Notes: a model not told the origin generated them from the sequence alone. A stretch of DNA of 64,000 bases from Actinoplanes flavus (GCF_017592555.1 NZ_JAGFNS010000007.1:208391-272390), one strand, 5' to 3'. Positions 50,871 through 59,627 are shown, counted from the stretch's first letter. Program-made: numbers and translations.

Positions 50871-50972
50871 GCAAAAAGCCGCCGGTGTCGAGGCAAGCGA
50901 TTTGCCGACGCCAGCGGGGTTTGCTGGCGGCGGCAAATCACCTGCCTCGACACCGGTTACAAGGCTTTTTGC
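50871..50972. repeat. Large 102-bp imperfect inverted repeat (long hairpin)
   Basis: Arms of 34 bases (50882-50915 and 50923-50956) match at 31 positions around a 7-base loop. An outer pair, GCAAAAAGCC (50871-50880) and GGCTTTTTGC (50963-50972), extends the structure with a bulge on the right side. No gene in 50675-51140 is supportable; open frames here follow the repeat. It could be a very strong structured RNA, a bidirectional terminator between the eccA-like and DUF4191 genes, or a mobile palindromic element. Confidence 0.85.
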
Positions 50973-51039
50973 CGCGGAGCGAAGCGGAGCAATCGAGCTC
51001 AGCTTTTGCCGCGGAGCGAAGCGAAGCAATCAGGCTCAG
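50964..51039. repeat. Two direct repeats of about 38 bp next to the long hairpin
   Basis: Two units starting at 50964 and 51002 share GCTTTT(T)GCCGCGGAGCGAA, then GCGRAGCAATC and CTCAG. They differ by one T and a few bases. Both contain the CCGCGG core, and the first overlaps the outer arm of the hairpin. Confidence 0.75.
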
Positions 51040-51140
51040 CCCGGCGGGCGCGGCACAGGCCTGACCCGGCAGCGGCTCGCGGGGCTCGGTGGGGCGATCC
51101 ACGTGCTTCTGTGGGCGCTCCACCGCGTACCGGAAAGGGG

Positions 51141-51833
51141 TTATCGGGGGCGCTGCTGGCGGAACGCGCCCTTGCTCGGCCGCATGTTCTTCGGGATCGC
51201 GCCCTTCGGCATCTGCGGGCGGGCCATGAGCGCGCCGAGCCGCTTGTCCAGCGCGTTCACGTCCTTGCCGGTGAGGTTGCGCGGCAGGCGCAGCATGGTC
51301 GAACGCAGCTTGCGGACCGGGAGCTGGCCCTCCTCGGTGCCGATCACGTAGTCGTAGAGCGGAGCGTTGCCGATCACCTTGACCAGCCGCTTGCGTTCCT
51401 GGCCGATGAGGCCGCGGACGCGCGCCGGGTCGCCCTCGCCGAGCAGGATGACGCCGGGCCGGCCGATCACCACGTGCACCATGTCGAACTGTGTGGTGGA
51501 GCTGGCCGCCGGGCGGACCCGCCAGTCACCGCGCATGTTCTCCATCAGCGAGGCGGCGGCGCCGGGCTGGCCCTCGGCGACGTTCATCATCGCGGTGTTC
51601 GACCGCAGGTTGAGCACGATCAGCACGGCCAGCAGCGTGAACAGGATGCCGACCGGGATCCAGAGGAAGCCATCCGTCAGGAGCACGACGACGACGGTGA
51701 TCGCCACCGGGATCGCCACCGCCGCGACGACCAGCGGGACGAACCATTTGTCCTGCTTCGCCGTGAACGCGAACACCTGGCCGATCTGCTTCAGCCGCTC
51801 GCGGAACGACACCTTCTCCTGGGGTTTTGCCAT
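51141..51833 (-). CDS. DUF4191 family membrane protein
   Basis: The 230-residue protein has two membrane helices (about 30-50 and 55-77), a cytoplasmic N-terminus (FRERLKQIGQVFAFTAKQDKWF) and a C-terminal domain that includes QFDMVHVVIGRPGVILLGEGDPARVRGLIGQERKRL. That matches DUF4191, a family I know only from actinobacteria, where it often lies between lipA and glnA. Here lipA is about 4 kb away. The ATG at 51833 has a weak ribosome site. The role is unknown. Confidence 0.9.
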   Translation of the reverse strand: MAKPQEKVSFRERLKQIGQVFAFTAKQDKWFVPLVVAAVAIPVAITVVVVLLTDGFLWIPVGILFTLLAVLIVLNLRSNTAMMNVAEGQPGAAASLMENMRGDWRVRPAASSTTQFDMVHVVIGRPGVILLGEGDPARVRGLIGQERKRLVKVIGNAPLYDYVIGTEEGQLPVRKLRSTMLRLPRNLTGKDVNALDKRLGALMARPQMPKGAIPKNMRPSKGAFRQQRPR

Positions 51834-51962
51834 AGCCGCAAAGTGTAGTGGGGCTCAGGTACCTTACGGCGTCCCGGGGACCTGGACGGCCGTGGGTAAG
51901 GAGGGGGCGACGTCGCGGATGAGGCGGCCGCCCCATGCCCCGCGACCGCCTTCGGGCGAAGA

Positions 51963-51979
51963 GTCGGTGTCACACCGAC
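51963..51979. promoter_or_regulatory. Short dyad before the small gene at 51997
   Basis: GTCGGTGT-C-ACACCGAC forms perfect 8-bp arms around one base. It lies 17 bases upstream of the small gene's ATG and overlaps its probable leader. It may be an operator for the LuxR-type regulator that follows. Confidence 0.5.
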
Positions 51980-51996
51980 CGACAGGAGCCCCACAG

Positions 51997-52173
51997 ATGA
52001 TTCCCTTCAGCGACCCCGACACTCAGTTCCGCCTGGTCCGCGATCACCTCGACGACCTCCTCCGGGACGCCCAGGACCACCGTCTCGTCCGGGAGGCCGC
52101 GACCGGACGGGCACGCCGTGCCGGCCGATGGCCCAGGTGGCGGCGAGACGATCGGCGGCCTCTCGCATCGTGA
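51997..52173 (+). CDS. Small protein encoded upstream of and overlapping the LuxR-type regulator leader
   Basis: The 58-residue product starts MIPFSDPDTQFRLVRDHLDDLLRDAQDHRL and ends in an Arg/Trp-rich tail. ACAGGAG lies about seven bases before the ATG, a good ribosome site. I recognise no family, although short proteins with a DPDTQ-LVRDHL-type start are familiar from actinobacterial genomes. Its stop is 33 bp before the preferred start of the LuxR-type gene, and overlaps longer versions of that gene. It may act as a translated leader or a partner peptide. Confidence 0.6.
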   Translation: MIPFSDPDTQFRLVRDHLDDLLRDAQDHRLVREAATGRARRAGRWPRWRRDDRRPLAS

Positions 52174-52205
52174 TCGGACCGGAGGTCCTGTCGTACGGGC
52201 GTGGC

Positions 52206-55200
52206 ATGCTCGACCTCATGGCGGTGAGCGCGCACAGCACGGTCCTGGTCGGACGGGAGGCCGACCTCGCGATCCTGCACGACGCGTTCGAGCGGGCCGG
52301 CGGCGGTGAGGCGCCGGCCCTGCTGATCGGGGGCGAGGCCGGCGTCGGCAAGACCCGGCTGGTCGAGGAGTTCGCCCGCGGGCTGGACGCGCGGGTCCTC
52401 GTCGGCCAGTGCCTCGAGCTGGGGGAGGAGGGCCTGCCCTTCGCCCCGTTCGCGGCAGCCCTGCGCGACCTGGCCCGGCACGAGGGCGGCGCCGTGTTCG
52501 CCGGGCGGGAGGCCGAGTTCGCCCGGCTGCTGCCCGAGCTGGGGTCGCCGCCGGAGCTCGGCGGCAGCCACCGGGGCCATCTGTTCGAGCTGGTCGGGTC
52601 GCTGTTCGCCCGGCTCGGCGAGCAGCGCCCGGTGGTCCTCGTGGTGGAGGACCTGCACTGGGCCGACCGGTCCACCCGTGATCTGATCGGGTTCCTGGTC
52701 CGCTCGGCCCGGGTGCCGCGCCTGCTGCTCGTCGCCACCTTCAGGACGGACGAGCTGCACCGCGGCCACCCGCTGCGGCCGTTCCTGGCCGAGCTGGAGC
52801 GGGTCCGCGGGGTGCGGCGTCACGACCTCGACCGGCTGGACCGCGACGGCACCGCCGAGCTGCTCGGCCACCTGCTCGGCGCCGAGCCCGACCGGCCCAC
52901 CGTCGATGCCGTCTGCCAGCGCGCCCAGGGCATCCCGTTCTTCATCGAGCAGTTCGCCGCCTCCGCCGACCCGCGCTGCGGCGACATCCCGGAGACGCTG
53001 CGCGACCTGCTGCTCGCCCGGGTCGACCAGCTGCCCGAGGCGGCCCAGCGGGTGCTGCGGGTGGCCGCGGTCGGCGGCATCCGGTTCGGCCACGAGCTGC
53101 TCGCCCGGGTCGCCGACGTCGACGACGCCGTCCTGGAGTCGGCGCTGCGGGCCGCCGTCGCCGCCCAGATGATCGTCTTCGACCCCGACGGGGGCTACGA
53201 GTTCCGGCACGCGCTGGTCCGTGAGGCGGTCCACGACGACCTGCTGCCCGGCGAGCGGGCCCGCCTGCACGCCCGCTACGCCCAGGCCATCGAGGCCGAG
53301 CCACGGCTGGTGGCGGCCGACCGGGCGCCCGCCGAGATCGCCCACCACTGGTTCAGCGCCCGCGACCACGCCCGGGCGCTCGTCGCCGCCGGCCGGGCCG
53401 CCGACGCGGCCGGTTGCCGTTACGCGTTCGCCGAGCAGGCCCGGCTGCTGGAGCGGGCCCTGGAGCTGTGGGAGCAGGTGCCCGACGCCGCCGAGCTGCT
53501 CGGCAAGTGCCACCTCGACCTGCTGGAGGAGGCGGCGCTCGCGGCCATCGACGCCGGTGACCACGGGCGGGCCGGCCGGCTCACCCGGGCCGCGCTCGCC
53601 GACCTGGACGGCGAGGCCGAGCCGACCCGGGCCGCCCGGCTGCTCATCCGGCGGGCCAAGCTGCTGCGCAACGCGGGGAAGAGCGACGGGGCGGCGGAGG
53701 CCCGCGAGGCGTACCGGTTGCTCCAGCTCGCCCCGCCCGACCTGGCCTGGCTGAAACTGCTCGGCGACGTGGCGTATGTGTTCTCCGGCATCGACGGCGA
53801 CGAGGCCGGCCGGATCGCGGCGCAGGTGATGGCGTGCGCCGGTGAGTTCGGTGACGAGGCCGCCCGGATCGCCGCCGAGATCACCTTCGGCAAGGTGTGC
53901 GGCGGCCACCTGCCGGCCGAGCAGAGCCTGCCCGCCGTGCGCCGGGCGATCGAACGCGCCCGCGCCTCCGGCGACATCCCGAACCTCGCGCACGGCCTGG
54001 TCAACATCTCCGACACGCTGTATGAGATGGGGGCGTATGAGGAGTCCGCCGCCGCGGCCGCCGAGGGCGTCCCGCACGCCGACCGGGTCGGGGTCAGCCG
54101 CACCACCGGCGTCTACCTGCTGGCCAACCACGCCGAGGCGCTGATGGCCCTGGGCCGGTGGGACGAGGCCGACGCCCGCCTCGCCGAGGCCGCCCGCCAC
54201 GACCCGCCCGGCACCCTGGCCGTGCCGTGGCTGCGATTGCGTGCCCGGCTGCGCCTGGCCCGCGGCCACGACGGCGCGGAGGCCCTGGTCGCACAGGCGG
54301 CCGCCTATCTGGCCAAGCCGTTCCTCAACCCCGACCTGCGGTTGGGCCTGCTGGAGCTGCGCATCCACGCGGCGCTCGCGGCGGGCGACCCGGCCACGGC
54401 CCGGGGCGCCGCCCGGCTCGCCCTGCGGGACCGCTATTTCCACCACCTGCCCCGCTACTCGTGGCCGTTGCTGGCGGCCGCGGCCCGCGCCCTGCCGGCG
54501 TCCCCACTTCCCGCGCCTCCCACCGCCGGCCCGTTCGCCGCCCCCGGGGTGACAACCACGGCGAGCTGGGTCGTGGTGAACCAGGCCGTCCCCGACGGCC
54601 CCGCGCCGGGATGGAGCCAGCCGGGCGCCGGCCCAGCGCCGGGGTGGGGCCAAACGGGCGCCGGGCCGGCGCCGGGCTGGGGGCAGCCAGGGCCGCTGAC
54701 CGCGGGCCACGTCCACGTGCTGACCGACGAAGCCCGCCCGGCGGCCCCGACCCAGGACCTGGCCGGTCTGATCCGCGCGGCGGCGGACCGCCTGCCCCGG
54801 CGTCATCCGGCCGAGACGGCCTACGCCGCGCAGGTGTCCGCGCTGCTCGACGGCGGCACCGACCGGTGGCGGGCGGCGGTCACGGCCTGGCGGGCGGATG
54901 GTCAGCCGTTCCCACTGGCCACGGTGCTGCTCGACTACGCGGAGGCGGTCGCCGCCGACCGTCCGGCGGCGACCGAGGCGATCACCGAGGCCGGCGCGAT
55001 CGCCACCGTGCTGGGCGCCCGGCCGCTGGCCGCCGCCGCCGACACCCTGGCCCGCCGGCTCGGTGTGGGCGGTGGCCCGGCCCCCGCCGCCGGGACCGAG
55101 GTGCTGACCGCCCGGGAGCGCGAGGTCCTGCGCCTGGTCGCCGAGGGGCAGAGCAACAGCCGGATCGCCCAGCGCCTGTTCATCTCCCCGAAGACGGCGA

Positions 55201-55295
55201 GCGTCCACGTCTCCCGGATCATCGCCAAGCTGGAGGTCACCAACCGGGTCGAGGCCGCCGCCGTGGCCCACCGCCTGGGCCTGCTCGACGGCTGA
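52206..55295 (+). CDS. LuxR family ATPase transcriptional regulator (LAL type)
   Basis: This large regulator of about 1029 residues has an N-terminal AAA ATPase with Walker A GGEAGVGKT (about 42-50) and Walker B VVLVVEDLHWADRST. A long helical TPR-like region follows, then a Pro/Gly-rich insert (about residues 798-830) made of three 11-residue units (GPAPGWGQPGA), and a C-terminal LuxR HTH (LTAREREVLRLVAEGQSNSRIAQRLFISPKTASVHV). LAL proteins activate metabolism or antibiotic genes. The start is uncertain: ATG 52206, 52218 or GTG 52224 are all in frame, and a frame to 52128 also exists. No target is adjacent. Confidence 0.88.
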   Translation: MLDLMAVSAHSTVLVGREADLAILHDAFERAGGGEAPALLIGGEAGVGKTRLVEEFARGLDARVLVGQCLELGEEGLPFAPFAAALRDLARHEGGAVFAGREAEFARLLPELGSPPELGGSHRGHLFELVGSLFARLGEQRPVVLVVEDLHWADRSTRDLIGFLVRSARVPRLLLVATFRTDELHRGHPLRPFLAELERVRGVRRHDLDRLDRDGTAELLGHLLGAEPDRPTVDAVCQRAQGIPFFIEQFAASADPRCGDIPETLRDLLLARVDQLPEAAQRVLRVAAVGGIRFGHELLARVADVDDAVLESALRAAVAAQMIVFDPDGGYEFRHALVREAVHDDLLPGERARLHARYAQAIEAEPRLVAADRAPAEIAHHWFSARDHARALVAAGRAADAAGCRYAFAEQARLLERALELWEQVPDAAELLGKCHLDLLEEAALAAIDAGDHGRAGRLTRAALADLDGEAEPTRAARLLIRRAKLLRNAGKSDGAAEAREAYRLLQLAPPDLAWLKLLGDVAYVFSGIDGDEAGRIAAQVMACAGEFGDEAARIAAEITFGKVCGGHLPAEQSLPAVRRAIERARASGDIPNLAHGLVNISDTLYEMGAYEESAAAAAEGVPHADRVGVSRTTGVYLLANHAEALMALGRWDEADARLAEAARHDPPGTLAVPWLRLRARLRLARGHDGAEALVAQAAAYLAKPFLNPDLRLGLLELRIHAALAAGDPATARGAARLALRDRYFHHLPRYSWPLLAAAARALPASPLPAPPTAGPFAAPGVTTTASWVVVNQAVPDGPAPGWSQPGAGPAPGWGQTGAGPAPGWGQPGPLTAGHVHVLTDEARPAAPTQDLAGLIRAAADRLPRRHPAETAYAAQVSALLDGGTDRWRAAVTAWRADGQPFPLATVLLDYAEAVAADRPAATEAITEAGAIATVLGARPLAAAADTLARRLGVGGGPAPAAGTEVLTAREREVLRLVAEGQSNSRIAQRLFISPKTASVHVSRIIAKLEVTNRVEAAAVAHRLGLLDG
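54598..54696 (+). repeat. 33-bp coding tandem repeat inside the LuxR-type gene
   Basis: Three units of 33 bp encode GPAPGWSQPGA, GPAPGWGQTGA and GPAPGWGQPGP. They sit in a linker before the C-terminal helical region. The period preserves the frame. Confidence 0.75.
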
Positions 55296-55447
55296 CCCGC
55301 CCGGCTCCCGTGCGCCGCGGGCGACGGCCGGCGTTCCTGTCAACCGGTTGGGAAACGCTAAGGACGCGTCGCCGGGGCCCGATATTGAGGGCCCGCTCTC
55401 CCTGAGGTGGACGTCAGCCCACCGAGCCCTTCCCCCGGAGTCAAGTG

Positions 55448-55660
55448 ATGGATGCCGCTGTCGAGGTGAGTCACAGCGTGGCCGAGATGCTCTTCGGGCC
55501 GAACGCGCTGGTGCCGTGGTGGGCCTGGCTGGCCCCGTTCGGCATGGTCTTTCTGAAGCTGTTCTCGCCGTTCCTGTTCCCGGAGGTCGTGAGGGACCAC
55601 GCGGCTTCCGAGAGGGCCGAGGAGAAGATCAGGAAGCCCGTGAAGTCCCGGAAGAAGTAG
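55448..55660 (+). CDS. Small membrane protein of unknown function
   Basis: The 70-residue product has one hydrophobic helix (NALVPWWAWLAPFGMVFLKLFSPFLFP) with aromatic residues at both ends and a basic tail (KIRKPVKSRKK). The tail should be cytoplasmic. GGAG lies seven bases before the ATG at 55448 (a GTG one codon earlier is possible). A perfect hairpin terminator follows it. I recognise no family. Confidence 0.72.
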   Translation: MDAAVEVSHSVAEMLFGPNALVPWWAWLAPFGMVFLKLFSPFLFPEVVRDHAASERAEEKIRKPVKSRKK

Positions 55661-55673
55661 CCGGTCACACGCC

Positions 55674-55706
55674 GAAGCCCCGCACCGGGTGGTGCGGGGC
55701 TTCTTT
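55674..55706 (+). terminator. Rho-independent terminator after the 70-residue gene
   Basis: GAAGCCCCGCACC (55674-55686) pairs perfectly with GGTGCGGGGCTTC (55691-55703) around GGGT, followed by TTTC. It is one of the clearest terminators in the window and may also stop transcription from lipA. Confidence 0.88.
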
Positions 55707-55730
55707 CGTGCCTGGCGGGGGCTCAGCCCG

Positions 55731-55816
55731 GGGCTTCGAGGGCCTGGCGGGAGGCCCAACCCGGGGCTTCGAGGGCCTGGCGGGAGGCTCAGCCCCGGGC
55801 TTCGAGGGCCTGACGG
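55731..55816. repeat. 33-bp tandem repeats at the 3' end of lipA
   Basis: The core GGGCTTCGAGGGCCTG recurs at 55731, 55764 and 55797, giving a 33-bp period. The third copy is the real end of lipA (codons for RQALEARG). The two outer copies lie beyond the stop and are slightly diverged. The 11-codon period is in frame with lipA. Confidence 0.85.
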
Positions 55817-56715
55817 TACAGACGGCCGGCCCGGTACGACGAGCGGACCAGTGGCCCGCTCATCACGCCGGCGAAGCCGATCTGCTCGGCCTCCTCGCGG
55901 AGCTCGACGAACTCCTCCGGCTTGACCCAGCGCTCGACCGGGTGGTGGCGCGGGGTGGGCCGGAGATACTGCGTGATGGTGATCAGCTCGCACCCGGCGG
56001 CGTGCAGGTCGCGGAGGGCGGCGGAGATCTCGGCGCGCTCCTCGCCCATGCCGAGGATCAGGTTGCTCTTGGTGACGAGGCCGGCCGCGCGGGCCTGGGT
56101 GATCACGTCGAGGGAGCGCTCGTAGCGGAAGCCGGGGCGGATGCGCTTGAAGATCCGCGGGACGGTCTCCACGTTGTGTGCCAGCACCTCGGGCGCGGCG
56201 CCGAAGACCTCGGCGAGCTGGGCCGGGTCGGCGTTGAAGTCGGGGATCAGCAGCTCGACGCCACAGCCGGGCTGGAGCTTGTGGATCTGGCGGACGGTCT
56301 CCGCGTAGAGCCAGGCGCCGCCGTCGGGCAGGTCGTCACGCGCGACGCCGGTGACGGTGGCGTAGCGCAGGCCCATGGTGGCGACGGACTCGCCGACCCG
56401 GCGTGGCTCGTCGGCGTCGAACTCGGCCGGCTTGCCGGTGTCGATCTGGCAGAAGTCGCAGCGACGGGTGCACTGGTCGCCGCCGATGAGGAAGGTGGCC
56501 TCGCGGTCTTCCCAGCACTCGTAGATGTTGGGGCAGCCGGCCTCCTGGCAGACCGTGTGCAGACCCTCTTTCTGCACCAGGCCGCGCATCTCCGTGTACT
56601 CAGGGCCCATCTTCGCCTTGACCTTGATCCACGGCGGTTTCCGCTCGATGGGAGTCTCGGCGTTGCGCGCCTCGATGCGCAGCATGCGGCGGCCCTCGGG
56701 AGCAATAGTCACCAT
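55789..56715 (-). CDS. lipA: Lipoyl synthase
   Basis: LipA is a radical-SAM enzyme that inserts two sulfurs into octanoyl groups on lipoyl domains. The 308 residues show the auxiliary-cluster motif Cys56-x4-Cys61-x5-Cys67 and the radical-SAM motif CTRRCDFC with Cys82, Cys86 and Cys89. A C-terminal RSSY serine (near residue 294) also fits. Typical sequence includes LLIPDFNAD and [12 protein letters not shown]. The ATG at 56715 is standard. The gene works with lipB at 59982, which supplies octanoylated substrate. Its 3' end is tandemly repeated. Confidence 0.97.
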   Translation of the reverse strand: MVTIAPEGRRMLRIEARNAETPIERKPPWIKVKAKMGPEYTEMRGLVQKEGLHTVCQEAGCPNIYECWEDREATFLIGGDQCTRRCDFCQIDTGKPAEFDADEPRRVGESVATMGLRYATVTGVARDDLPDGGAWLYAETVRQIHKLQPGCGVELLIPDFNADPAQLAEVFGAAPEVLAHNVETVPRIFKRIRPGFRYERSLDVITQARAAGLVTKSNLILGMGEERAEISAALRDLHAAGCELITITQYLRPTPRHHPVERWVKPEEFVELREEAEQIGFAGVMSGPLVRSSYRAGRLYRQALEARG

Positions 56716-56829
56716 CCGAAGATACGCCCGCCGCCGCCGGGCGCGATGCGGGGGCGACGAGGCTCACGTGGCCGGAGTTGTGACGGCTGTCACTCGATAT
56801 TCCGGCGATCGGCACATCGCGGACTGTTA

Positions 56830-57054
56830 ACGTGCCTGCACGGCGTTGATGGGACCGAGTAGCGCTTCGATCCGCCGGCCGAGAGAGCCACCCGGCAGCT
56901 GGGAAGGGTGGCCCGCGCGCCGGAGCGTGAAGACACCCCGGAGCCGCAGCACGACAAAGAGGCGCCCTCGTCGAGGGCGCGAAGGTGCGGTGGTACCGCG
57001 AGGATCCCGCTCGCCCGCACCTCCCTGGGGCCGCGTTGCAGCACCAGAGGAGGT
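56830..57054 (+). ncRNA. T-box riboswitch, translational type, controlling the aspartyl-tRNA synthetase gene
   Basis: The leader has the order of T-box elements: GGGACCGAGTAGCG (AGTA S-turn), AGAGAGCC, a stem III hairpin (GCGCCCTC...GAGGGCGC, 56962-56980) and the T-box GGTGCGGTGGTACCGCG (56984-57000). The end fits translational control. GGTGCGG (56984-56990) can pair with CCGCACC (57015-57021) as antisequestrator. In the alternative, ACCTCCCTGG (57019-57028) pairs with CCAG-A-GGAGGT (57044-57054), hiding the AGGAGG ribosome site nine bases before the ATG. Stem I is very short. A GAT in the loop at 56869-56871 is a candidate Asp specifier, inferred only. A TGTTAA -10-like box lies at 56825. 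Confidence 0.85.
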
Positions 57055-57062
57055 AACCCGCC

Positions 57063-58307
57063 ATGCAACGCATCCTCTCCACCCAGCTGGCGACCACGGA
57101 ACCCGGCACGAAGGTCACCATCGCCGGCTGGATCCACCGCAGGCGGCTGCTCAAGTCGGTGGCCTTCCTGATCGTCCGGGACGCCGCCGGGCTCAGCCAG
57201 GTGGTCGTCACCGACCCGGCCACCCGTGCACAGCTGGAACAGCTCACCGAGGAGACCGTCGTCGAGGTGACCGCCGTGGTCGCCGCCAACGAGCAGGCTC
57301 CGCAGGGTGTCGAGCTGGTCTCCCCGGCCGTTCAGGAAACGAGCCGGGTGGCCGTACCCCTGCCGTTCGAACTGCATCGGCCCGCGCTGAGCGCGAGCCT
57401 GCCCACCCAACTGGACCACGCGGCGCTGGCGCTGCGGCATCCGTCGCGGGCCGTGAGCCTGCGCATCGCGGCCGCCGTGACCAGGGGTTTCCGGCGGGCG
57501 CTGGAGGAGCGGCGGTTCGTCGAGATCCATACACCGAAGATCGTCGCCTCGGCGACCGAGTCGGGTGCGAACGTCTTCGAGCTCGACTACTTCGGGCGAC
57601 CCGCCTATCTGGCGCAGTCGCCGCAGTTCTACAAGCAGATGATGGTCGGCGTCTTCGAGCGGGTCTTCGAGGTGGGGCCGGTGTTCCGCGCCGAGCCGAG
57701 CGACACGGCCCGGCATCTCGCCCAGTACACGTCGCTGGACGCCGAGATGGGCTTCATCCGCGACCACCGGGACGTGATGGCGACGCTGACCGGGACGATC
57801 GCCGGGATGCTCGGCGAGGTCACCGACGTCGCGACGCCGGGCGTGCCGGACGAGATCCCCGCCGTGCACTTCAGCGAGGCCCTGCGGATCGCCGGGGCGC
57901 CGGAGGACGAGCCCGACCTCGCCCCCGCGCACGAGCGGGCGGTGGGCGAGTGGGCGCTGCGCGAGCACGGGTCGGAGTTCGTCTTCGTGACCGGCTACCC
58001 GATGCGCAAGCGGCCCTTCTACACCCACCCGGACCCGGCCGACCCGACCTGGTCGAACAGCTTCGACCTGCTGTTCCGCGGTCTGGAGATCGTCACCGGC
58101 GGCCAGCGGCTGCACCGGTACGAGGACTACGTCGCCGTCCTGGGAGAGTCCGGTGAGCAGGGCTACCTGGACGCGTTCCGCTACGGCATGCCCGCGCACG
58201 GCGGCTGGGCGATCGGCCTGGAACGCTTCGTGGCCCGGCTGACCGGCGCCGCCAACGTCCGGGAGGTGACGGCGTTCCCGCGGGACCTGCACCGGGTCGC
58301 GCCGTAG
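57063..58307 (+). CDS. aspS: Aspartate--tRNA ligase, archaeal-type (probably nondiscriminating, Asp/Asn)
   Basis: This 414-residue class II synthetase attaches aspartate to tRNA. It has the N-terminal OB fold (KVTIAGWIHRRRLLKSVAFLIVRDAAG) and catalytic motifs 2 (PVFRAEPSDTARHLAQYTSLDAEM) and 3 (GGWAIGLERFVARLTG). QSPQFYKQ is typical of the archaeal/eukaryotic group. It is much shorter than bacterial AspRS (about 590 residues) and lacks the GAD insertion. Enzymes of this type can also charge tRNA-Asn, with amidation by GatCAB; that specificity cannot be read here. The ATG follows AGGAGGT. Control by the T-box directly upstream is very likely. Confidence 0.92.
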   Translation: MQRILSTQLATTEPGTKVTIAGWIHRRRLLKSVAFLIVRDAAGLSQVVVTDPATRAQLEQLTEETVVEVTAVVAANEQAPQGVELVSPAVQETSRVAVPLPFELHRPALSASLPTQLDHAALALRHPSRAVSLRIAAAVTRGFRRALEERRFVEIHTPKIVASATESGANVFELDYFGRPAYLAQSPQFYKQMMVGVFERVFEVGPVFRAEPSDTARHLAQYTSLDAEMGFIRDHRDVMATLTGTIAGMLGEVTDVATPGVPDEIPAVHFSEALRIAGAPEDEPDLAPAHERAVGEWALREHGSEFVFVTGYPMRKRPFYTHPDPADPTWSNSFDLLFRGLEIVTGGQRLHRYEDYVAVLGESGEQGYLDAFRYGMPAHGGWAIGLERFVARLTGAANVREVTAFPRDLHRVAP

Positions 58308-58322
58308 TAGTTCAATGCCATC

Positions 58323-59468
58323 GTGATCATCGACCTCGATGTGCCGGGGCCGCCGCCCGAAACCGCGCGACGGCCCCGGCTCTGGCGCCCCGCATCGGCC
58401 CTGGTGCTGGCGCTGGCGCTGCTGTTCGGCCCGGACCACCCCGAACGGCCGGTCCCGCCGCTGGAACGGGTGGCCACCACCGAGAACGCCAGCGGCGCCT
58501 GGCTGCTCACCGAGGACACCGTCTACAGCACCCGGACCCTGGCGAACGGCCGGGTCGACGTGCTGGCTCACGATCTGGCCACGAACCGGCTCCGCTGGCA
58601 CCGGCGGACCGACTGGTTCGGTGGGATGCCGGCGCTGTCGGTGTCCGGTTCGGCCGTGCTGGTCGGTGGCAACATCGGCAGTGCGCCGGTGGTGGCCGAC
58701 ACGCGTACCGGTGCGGACGCGGCCACCGCGCTCCAGACGGCACTGCCCGCGGGCGACGCGCTCGCGCTCTGGGACGACGAGTCACGTCTCGGTCTCCGCG
58801 ACCCGGCGACCAACGAGGTCGCCTGGTGGCGGCCGTTCCATCAGGCTCCGGCGTCGGCCGCCGCCGACCGGCGGTACCTGGTCGTCCTCGAGGAGACCGG
58901 CGGTGCGGTCACCCTGCGGCGCTCCGACGGCCGGGTGGCCGGCCGCACCGATCAGGCGTCCCCCTACGGCGGGCCGTCCGAGATCCGGATCGTCGGTGAC
59001 CAGGCCTATGTCCTCGGCGAGTACTCCCTGACCGCCCTGCGTCTGCCCGATCTGCGCCAGATGTGGACGGTCCGCGCCGCCATCCCGAAGTCCGTCGAAC
59101 CCTGCGGCACCCGCATCTGTGTCTCCGGCGGTGGCGGCCTGCAAGCCATCCACCCCGGGGACGGTTCGGTGGCCTGGACCGACGTCCACTGGAAGAGCTG
59201 GACCGACGGCTTCGCGCTGACCATCGACGGGCAGGTCACCCTCCTCGACCCGGAGACCGGCGCCGCCGGTACCGGCCTCGGCCCCGGCCTGCCCTTCGGC
59301 GACCTGCTGCTGCGCCCGGCCGGTGACGGCCTGCGCCTGATCGACTGGCGTACCGGCCAGACCCGCGGCGCGATCTCCGGGACGCTCTCGACCGCCTGCC
59401 GCCGCACCGGCGTCCACCTGGCCTGCCAGCAGTCCGACGGCTTGATCCAGGTGTGGCGCCTCCCTTGA
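58323..59468 (+). CDS. Membrane-anchored PQQ-like beta-propeller protein
   Basis: The 381-residue protein has one membrane helix (about 21-40, LWRPASALVLALALLFG), then an extracellular domain of about 330 residues with repeated Trp-containing strands. Examples are LRWHRRTDWFG, EVAWWRPFH, LRQMWTVRAAIP, SVAWTDVHWK and HLACQQSDGLIQVWRLP. This is the PQQ-like or WD-type propeller pattern found in BamB-like and sensor proteins. The GTG start lies 15 bases after the aspS stop, so co-transcription is possible. Function is unknown. Confidence 0.82.
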   Translation: MIIDLDVPGPPPETARRPRLWRPASALVLALALLFGPDHPERPVPPLERVATTENASGAWLLTEDTVYSTRTLANGRVDVLAHDLATNRLRWHRRTDWFGGMPALSVSGSAVLVGGNIGSAPVVADTRTGADAATALQTALPAGDALALWDDESRLGLRDPATNEVAWWRPFHQAPASAAADRRYLVVLEETGGAVTLRRSDGRVAGRTDQASPYGGPSEIRIVGDQAYVLGEYSLTALRLPDLRQMWTVRAAIPKSVEPCGTRICVSGGGGLQAIHPGDGSVAWTDVHWKSWTDGFALTIDGQVTLLDPETGAAGTGLGPGLPFGDLLLRPAGDGLRLIDWRTGQTRGAISGTLSTACRRTGVHLACQQSDGLIQVWRLP

Positions 59469-59627
59469 AACCATTTCCTTTCGTACGGGCTACGTGTGCC
59501 GCCGTGGGCAGACGGCGATCTCCCTGCCGGGTCGCGCCTTTGCCGCCCGCGCCGGGCGGAGCTGCCCACTCACCCTCACCCACCTACTCCCGGCCGTAGA
59601 GCCGCTCCCGCCGGCCGCCAGCGCTTG

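Noticed and set aside
50747-50953. Open frame over the long hairpin
   Set aside because: It is a by-product of the inverted repeat and has no ribosome site.
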